The notes beneath the pieces are model-generated. The model worked only from the letters and a program-made list of their open reading frames with translations. It made no database searches and had not been told where the DNA came from. 64,000 nt of DNA from Eutypella sp. D-1 (Eukaryota; Ascomycota; Sordariomycetes; Xylariales; Diatrypaceae): positions 1,550,001-1,614,000 of the forward strand of contig JAJTTP010000002.1 of assembly GCA_023313575.1 (NCBI GenBank), in the 5' to 3' direction. Shown one piece after another: positions 58,248 to 64,000 of the stretch (positions are counted from its first letter, which is position 1; every line of letters starts with the position of its first letter). A program made the position numbers and the translations under genes.

Positions 58248-58702
58248 GGATTGTGGAGGCTTTCCCCAAGGAGTACTACCACGGGAAGTCAAATTAGTCT
58301 CAACTCGTGATGCATATATATGTGTGACGAATAGAGAGGCTTTAACGTGTGTGTTTGCTCGCGATCAGAGAGAAGATTAATGGTTTCGACATGCGCCCGC
58401 CCTTATGGGAAACAACGGATCCGTAAGCAGAGCCAACTTGACCGATGTCCCCGGCAGGCTTTTCCGCCTAAGGATGACGATACAATGGTTTTCATCATGC
58501 TGAGACTGTAGTATGGTACTGAAGACCGATGATTTTTTTTCTTTTTCAGTAGAAAAGATGTAAAACTGACCTGGCTGAGGCTTGCTACAAGACCTTGCGT
58601 ATATGTATGGAATCGGATAAAGAGTAGTCTGCGTGGCGGGGTCTCGACCCGCGCAACGATGATAGCGAGATGGGAGCGAAGGTAACGAACCCCCAGCTCA
58701 TC
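58248..58702. other. Spacer downstream of the small ORF
   Basis: 455 bp. Its first 130 bp stay open in the frame starting at 58234. No other gene or structure is seen; a T-run lies at 58531-58547. Confidence 0.5.
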
Positions 58703-59491
58703 TCAGTCATCGTACGAGATACGTCGCCTCTGCGCGGCGTGGTTGGGCGCGGCGTCATCCAGGGCGGCCTCGAGGCCGTCGTAGTCGAGGCTGTCCATAC
58801 CAGCCTCGACCTTGTCCCAGGTCCTCTTACGCAGGTCCTCCTTGGGCTCGGGGATGAACTTCTTCCGGTCCCTCTTCGCCTGCTTCGCGCGCCTCCGCTT
58901 GCGCCGCCTGAGCTCCGCCGCCGTGGGCTTCTCGGTCTCGATCTCCCCGTCCTCGCTGCCGGCGGCCCCAGCTATATCATCATCTTCCGCCCTGGAGGCT
59001 GCTGGAGGTGTCGTCGCAGATGTCACCTCCTCCGCTTTGCTCTTGCCGGCCTTGTCACGCGCGCGACTGAGCGCCTCGATCTCCGAGTGGCGGAAGATGG
59101 CGATTTGATCGTCGGTCAGGGTGCGTTTGACGCCGTCGGGATAATAGCCGAGGCCATCATCATTTTCGTACTCCTGTTCTTCTCCATCGTAGCTTTCGTG
59201 CTCATGGCCGTCATCGTATTGTGAAACGGCGAGAGGATTCGTCGCGGTGAGAAACTGGGTTTCGAAGACTGCTACCGCGGCGTTGGAAAAGTGCGCGTCA
59301 TGGAAGGAGTCGGCATCTGCCTGCCTGCAGGTCAGCATTAGCCAGCGGAATCGGGAATGAAATGAGATTGCCACGCGACCAGGTCACGACGCGAGGGCGT
59401 GGTGTACGAGGGCGGAGTGTAATTTGTTTAAACTCACCTGAGACACGTCGGGAACGCGAAAAGCAGCCGAAGTTTTTAAAAGAACAGACAT
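58703..59491 (-). CDS. Conserved fungal protein, DUF3807 type
   Basis: Exons 59438-59491 and 58703-59320 encode 223 aa. The 117-bp intron has a GTGAGT donor; its acceptor lies in a GCAG-GCAG-GCAG triplet, and only the second AG (59321-59322 on this strand) keeps the frame. Seen here: a short N-terminal segment, then 'DSFHDAHFSNAAVAVFETQ', the block I associate with the DUF3807 family of fungal proteins of unknown function. An acidic Tyr-rich stretch follows, then a helix with 'LTDDQIAIFRHSEIEAL', an acidic linker, and a strongly basic segment ('RRRKRRRAKQAKRDRKKF') that looks like a nuclear or nucleolar localisation signal. A nuclear role is inferred from this only. The family assignment is from memory of the pattern. 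Confidence 0.72.
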
Positions 59492-60126
59492 CCTGATGGA
59501 ACCGCTTCCCTACAATGTGGGCTTCCGCGGGGTTTCCATGGAAGGAAGTAGCCAGGAAATCGCTGGTGTTCTTTGCTCGTGTCGATGAGAAGGGAAGGGT
59601 TGGGAAAGGAAAGGTAAACGTGCTCTCCTTTGCTTTCGTTCAATTTACTTAATTAAGGTTGGGTTTCCTTTCGCTCCGGTGTCCGTGTGTATGACTAAGC
59701 ACATAGGTCCCCACCTTTCTCACGCCAAACCCCTTTATTCTATCTATTCCCATCCCGTCATTTCCCCAAAGTGCCCTGGGACTTTTGAACATGTTCTCAA
59801 TTGTTCAGTTATCTAAGTCGTCTTTGAACAACGGATTCTTAGTAACACATTAACGTAAGAATTAATACTAATATAATTGCACCTTGACATAGTTGCGACG
59901 CTGGGCGTAGCTTCGTACTACAACATGAAGCGAACAGGAAAGGCAGCAGGCAGCTATTACAAAATTTCGGTAAAGTATCAGATGGAATTTCATAACTCGT
60001 AAGCCTCGTAACTCGTCACATACCCCACGACCCTGGACGGTGTCGAAGAAGAAAAAGAAAGAAAAGGAACGCCACGTATCATACAAGCCGGCTAGATTCA
60101 TCCGCCCGGGACAAATCACGGAGCTC
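59492..60126. other. Spacer between the DUF3807-type gene and the 220-aa gene
   Basis: 635 bp with the promoter of the DUF3807-type gene and the 3' end of the next. Contains GGAAAGG-type purine repeats at 59590-59612. No gene is supported. Confidence 0.55.
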
Positions 60127-60980
60127 TTAGGTCGTACTAAGAAGCGCTAGAGCACTCTGGAAGGCCTTAACAACTTCGGAATCTTGTGGGACGTCCCGTG
60201 TCAGCAATCAGAGTTTATGGTGCAGAGAGATGGGCCTGTAACTTACGGTGCCTCTTCCTCTGCGACAGGGTCTGCTCGCGGAGGCGGACGTGTCTCTCGC
60301 GGGTCTGAAGCCTGTCCCGTTGTCAGTAATGCTCTGTAGCGTCATTAGATAAGCCGGGCGACAAACCTTTTCACTGCACGCTCGTTATCGTGAGCAGAAG
60401 AAGCTGCTGCCCAGGCATTGAAGTACTACATCCATAGATCGTCAATACCCACTTACTGGTCGAACCATTGAGCACCGCACCGTCAAACATCGCATACCTT
60501 GACAAGATGATCGAATTCATCCAGAAGCTCCTTCTCGTGCTCGTCGGCTTCATCGAGAGCTTTCTGATACCGCATTTCGAAGTCATCCCAGTCGAAAGGT
60601 ACGATGTTACCCGGGGTGCTGGGTGATGACGCAACATCTGGCTTGTTTGCCCGACCCTTGGGTACGTCGGGGGTCCGGGTCCGGGAACGGCGGGCCAGGG
60701 TATTAACTCTAAGCGCAGCACTCTGGTCGGGCCTGGGAATCTGAGTTTGCTGTTGTGGCGGCGGGTGGGGCTGCGATGTCGAGGGCAGAAACCTTACGGT
60801 ATCATCCTCCTGATGCAGCTCCTGCTGCGGCTCCTGATACAGCTCCTGATACGGCTCTGATTGCTCCTCTTCGAGAAGCTGAGTGGGTGGCTCAACCATC
60901 AAGGACACATCGCCTTGCTCATGCTCCCGTGGTGGCGCCCCGTCCAAAGGAGATTTAGATCTGGGCGTCGTGGATGGCAT
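60127..60980 (-). CDS. Conserved fungal protein of unknown function, 220 aa
   Basis: Exons 60498-60980, 60367-60425, 60247-60311 and 60127-60182 encode 220 aa. Introns are 72, 55 and 64 bp; all phases match, and the exons join into a continuous helical sequence, which supports the model. The first 125 residues are Pro/Gln/Glu-rich and disordered, with repeated Y/P/H-Q-E-L-type units (near nt 60815-60860). From about residue 128 the protein becomes compact and charged ('FDWDDFEMRYQKALDEADEH', then 'YFNAWAAASSAHDNERAVKRL' minus its last residue here, then a basic helix and 'VVKAFQSALALLS'). This second half looks like one long coiled coil and is the part I would expect to be conserved across moulds. 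I recognise no named family. Confidence 0.75.
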
Positions 60981-62054
60981 CGCGTTATCCCCTCTATCTC
61001 GGTTGCATAAAAGAAAAACCCCTTGGTCTGGTTTGCCACTTCTAGCTACTAAACTAGAGTCAAGAAGTCCCAGTGTATGCCTTGCAGAAGTGTGATGAAG
61101 TATGATGAGGCAGTCTTGGTCAGTGAACGAAGCCCTGGTTGGCCAAATACATATGGTTGTTAGGAAAATATGTACATGAAGGCAAGTCGATCACCTTATG
61201 TCATACACCTTTAAGGTAACTTGGGGATATTCTAAGTTGAGCCCATCATCTCAAGCCCATTAAGTAAAGCGCGTTCCTGCGCGCGTGCTGAGAAGGAAAC
61301 TAAGCGCCTTGGCAATTTATACAGGTACTTCGTAGTCTAGCTTAAATGGGAAACTTGCAGACGATGCCTGCATCCACGGTAGGCGATAAGATAATGCTGA
61401 AGTACCTAGGTACCTACGATAAGTTAACGGTTTATGCTTGTACGGAGTAGGCAACTATCACTTGCAGCAGTACGTGCTCAGGTACATAAGTAGTGGAAGT
61501 ACTCCGGGCCTGTCCGACGTCACAAGGACCTCCCTAGAGCAGCTGGAGCCGCCTCGCCTGACACCTAGAGCTCTACATAGGTCGGTACAAGGTAAATTCG
61601 CAAGTCAGAAGACTTGCATTCAATCGCAACCATCACAATAACAACTTTCACTATTTAGTGTTTAGTATTGCCACAATACAATACTATCATTACCAACAAG
61701 TATAAAAATTACAAATCCAAGCCACATTTGCCTTTGGTGCTTAATTTTTAACATCTTGTTTCACTTGTTTTGTAGGCCCATATGTATTCTGAATTGAGGT
61801 CGACATGCCGCTCCTTTACGTAACGACAGCAACGGCTACGGAAACGGAAACGGCAAAGGTAACGGTAACGGTAACAGAGTTGATAGCTGAACCACTTCGT
61901 CGGATTGCAAAGAACCAACCTTGAAAGAAGCCGAACCGACCTGATTCGAGGAAAACATCGAGGAGTTGACCGAGAGTCGCCCGTCAGCGATACTCGCGAC
62001 ACCTTCAATACACCGTGATACACCCCGCCGTCCCCTCCACAAACATCCGGGATT
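60981..62054. other. Divergent promoter region between the 220-aa gene and atg14
   Basis: 1.07 kb. It contains a TACCTAGGTACCTA motif (61404-61417), a hexamer array at 61831-61876, and otherwise unstructured AT-rich sequence around 61640-61760. No gene is supported. Confidence 0.6.
61831..61876. repeat. AACGGY hexamer array upstream of atg14
   Basis: About seven AACGGC/GAAACG/AACGGT-type hexamers run from 61831 to 61876, about 180 bp before the atg14 start codon, so probably in the promoter or 5' leader. Confidence 0.8.
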
Positions 62055-63742
62055 ATGGATTGCGATATATGCCGACGGGCACATCATCCGAAGAGGCTCC
62101 CTTTCCTCTGTGCCGTTGATGCTCGGAATATATTGTACGAGGGTCGCCTCGCCAATGCCAACACTCTTATAGAGGCGGACGATCTTCAGTCACGGGTAGA
62201 CAAACTCTTGTCCGACAGTGACGCGAGCACGGGCGCGGACGCGGACGCCGCCGCTGCCGCTGCCGTCGATCGGTCTTCCCAGGCGTACACGGAGAACTGT
62301 TCATCCGAGGAACACCAAGCCAGGGAGAGGACAGAACGGATCATGGCCTCCGCCGATAAACTTCGCGACGACGTTGCCGCTGCTAGAAGAGAGATTGAGG
62401 AGCGGAAGGCGAATATTGCGCGTCAGAAGTCCGACCTTGCTACCGCCTCTCAAGGTGTTGCCGCTCGGCGTAACAGGCAGCTTGATGAAGTTAAAAAGGC
62501 GATCAAGATGACCAAATTTCGGTGGGACAGGGAATACGATGCGATGACACAGTACAGAGCTGCCCTCTGTATGGAAGTAGCTAAACTCTACAGACTACAA
62601 CGTGTCCGGCGCGGGAATCCCGCCCGCTTTGAATACAAGATTGGCGGGATCGAAATTATCGATCTACATAATCTGAACAGTGAGTTCCTAGGGTCCCTTC
62701 TCATATGGAAAAGCAATTTATCCTGAGCTTGCGACTGATATCTCGGTTAGGTGCGCAACCCGAATTGATCTCAGCATCTCTGGCGCATGTAACACACTTG
62801 CTGTGGTTGACAGCGCACTATCTAGCAGTGCGCCTGCCAGCGGAAATTACTCTCCCTCATAACGATTACCCTCGCCCGACCGTCTTCTCTTTAGCATCTT
62901 CATATCATCATGGCGATGTTCCTTTCCCCGGCACTTCTCCCCTGCCCCCCGATCAACTGGATCGCCAGTTTACCCATGTGCCGCACCCTCGACCCCTCTT
63001 CGTCGACAAGAGCCTTCCCACGCTATCCAAGGAGGATCCATCGGCGTACAACGCCTTCATCGAGGCCGTGTGTCTTCTCTCATATGACATCGTGTGGCTG
63101 TGCCGAACACAGGGTGTTTCCGTCGGCGGCGACAGCAGTAGTATCAACGTCGAGGACTTCTTCTCCATCGGGCGCAACATGTACAACCTCCTGATGACGT
63201 CGAACCTGCAGCGCAGCCCGCAGAACATCGCAGTCGCCTCATCCGGTCGCGCGAGCGACGCCGGCCCTGGCAGCAGCAGCCACGAGGCGGCGGAGCTAGC
63301 GAGGGCCGCGCCGCGCATGGGTCTGTACTCGCACGGCACCGCGCACACGTCGCTGGCCAGCGCCGCCGGCACGGAGCTCATGCGCAGCTTTAAGATGCCG
63401 AACCCCGTCAAGCTGGCAGACCGCCTCCGGACCAGGCTCGCGCACGAGAACCCCGCGCGCGACTGGGAGCTCATCGAGAACGAAGGCGGCGCTCCCGTCG
63501 CGGAGGACGCCTTCGACGACGGCGTCCTGGTCGGCGGCGCCGCACCCAAGCCCCGGACCGGTGAGCGCGGCGGCCGCTTCTCTGGCATGGAGAGCTACAT
63601 GAGCGTTGACACCGTAAGGGGCGGTGGCGGTGACATCATCGCGGGCAGGGCGCCCAATGGGGCCGGCGCGACTCCGCCTGGAAGCCGCGAGAAGGAGCGT
63701 GAGAAGGGCAATAGTGGATGGATGAAGATTAAGCCTAGGTAG
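62055..63742 (+). CDS. atg14: Atg14, autophagy-specific PI3-kinase complex I subunit
   Basis: Exons 62055-62679 and 62751-63742 encode 538 aa; the 71-bp intron has a GTGAGT donor, a CTGAT branch site and a TAG acceptor. Family role: Atg14 (with its relatives Vps38/UVRAG) directs Vps34-Vps15-Atg6 to the phagophore assembly site. Seen here: N-terminal Cys motif 'CDICRRAHHPKRLPFLC', typical of Atg14; a coiled coil from about residue 30 to 165, interrupted by an Asp/Ala-rich repeat; a compact helical region after the intron ('LAHVTHLLWLTAHYLAVRLP') shared with the UVRAG/Atg14 family; and a Gly/Arg-rich disordered end. The Atg6 partner is 12 kb upstream in the same window. Vps38 cannot be fully excluded as an alternative, but the Cys-rich N-terminus favours Atg14. 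Confidence 0.85.
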
Positions 63743-64000
63743 TCTTGTTTTGTTGTTCTATTTTACTCGTTGGATAAACATGTGGGCACGCCGTTGAATT
63801 CAGGATCCGATGCTACCGGGTGTGCAACGACAGCCCCACCCGAAGTAGCTCTACATCTCCCACAAGGCGGAGCATGAATTTCAGATGAACAAGACCAACG
63901 CTATATATGCGTCCTAACCTTTTCCTGGTGACTGTGCTTTCTCGAATTACATAATTAGTCTTTGTAACTACGCCATTCAGTACCAAATTCCGATAGTCCG

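Noticed and set aside
62953..63588. 211-codon minus-strand ORF within atg14
   Set aside because: Antisense of the second atg14 exon; only GC-rich codon bias keeps it open.

Overview
This window is nuclear DNA from a filamentous ascomycete (Pezizomycotina, most likely Sordariomycetes). The genes carry short introns (about 51-273 bp) with GTAAGT-like donors and CTRAY-type branch sites. Gene spacing is wide, and the content is typical of mould genomes: a HET-domain gene, an Scm3 CENP-A chaperone, an Stb6-like protein, LETM1/Mdm38 and a two-gene Atg6/Atg14 set. I find 19 well-supported protein genes and one doubtful small ORF. No rRNA, convincing tRNA, intact transposon or CRISPR array is visible. 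The taxonomic placement is inferred from gene content, not from a marker gene.

Layout. 0.8-2 kb: a UPF0658 Golgi membrane protein (+). 4.6-6 kb: an SRR1-like protein (+). 6.7-8.6 kb: a secreted protein of unknown function (-). 11.8-13.5 kb: Mdm38/LETM1 of the inner mitochondrial membrane (-). 14.8-15.8 kb: an unknown polytopic membrane protein (-). 16.8-19.7 kb: an Stb6-like protein (-), divergent from the GID E3-ligase subunit Rmd5 at 21-22.4 kb (+). 24-29.2 kb: the CORVET subunit Vps8 (-), divergent from a GPALPP/DUF3752 protein at 30.1-31.4 kb (+). 33.1-34.7 kb: a membrane-anchored RING-H2 protein (-). 34.7-42.3 kb: a 7.6 kb stretch with no supportable gene. 42.3-43 kb: an unknown five-TM protein (+). 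43.9-44.8 kb: a CypH-like cyclophilin with six exons (+). 45.3-47.4 kb: a HET-domain protein (-). 47.9-49.6 kb: Atg6/Vps30 (-), divergent from Scm3 at 50.5-53.6 kb (+). 54.8-56.5 kb: casein kinase II catalytic subunit with seven exons (-). 58-58.3 kb: a doubtful short ORF (+). 58.7-59.5 kb: a DUF3807-type protein (-). 60.1-61 kb: a conserved four-exon protein of unknown function (-), divergent from Atg14 at 62-63.7 kb (+).

How the genes connect. Several act on membranes and degradation. Atg6 and Atg14 are both subunits of the autophagy-specific PI3-kinase complex I and lie only 12 kb apart. Vps8 is the Rab5-effector subunit of the endosomal CORVET tether. Rmd5 and the RING-H2 protein are ubiquitin ligases. 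The remaining recognised genes are housekeeping or nuclear functions (CK2, CENP-A chaperone, cyclophilin, Stb6-like, GPALPP). I see no biosynthetic or defence cluster. The main points for a second look are the Atg6/Atg14 linkage with a HET gene next door, the split RING of Vps8, a tRNA-like hairpin downstream of cka1, an uncertain 5' end of the UPF0658 gene, and dispersed TACCT/AGGTA palindromes in the spacers.
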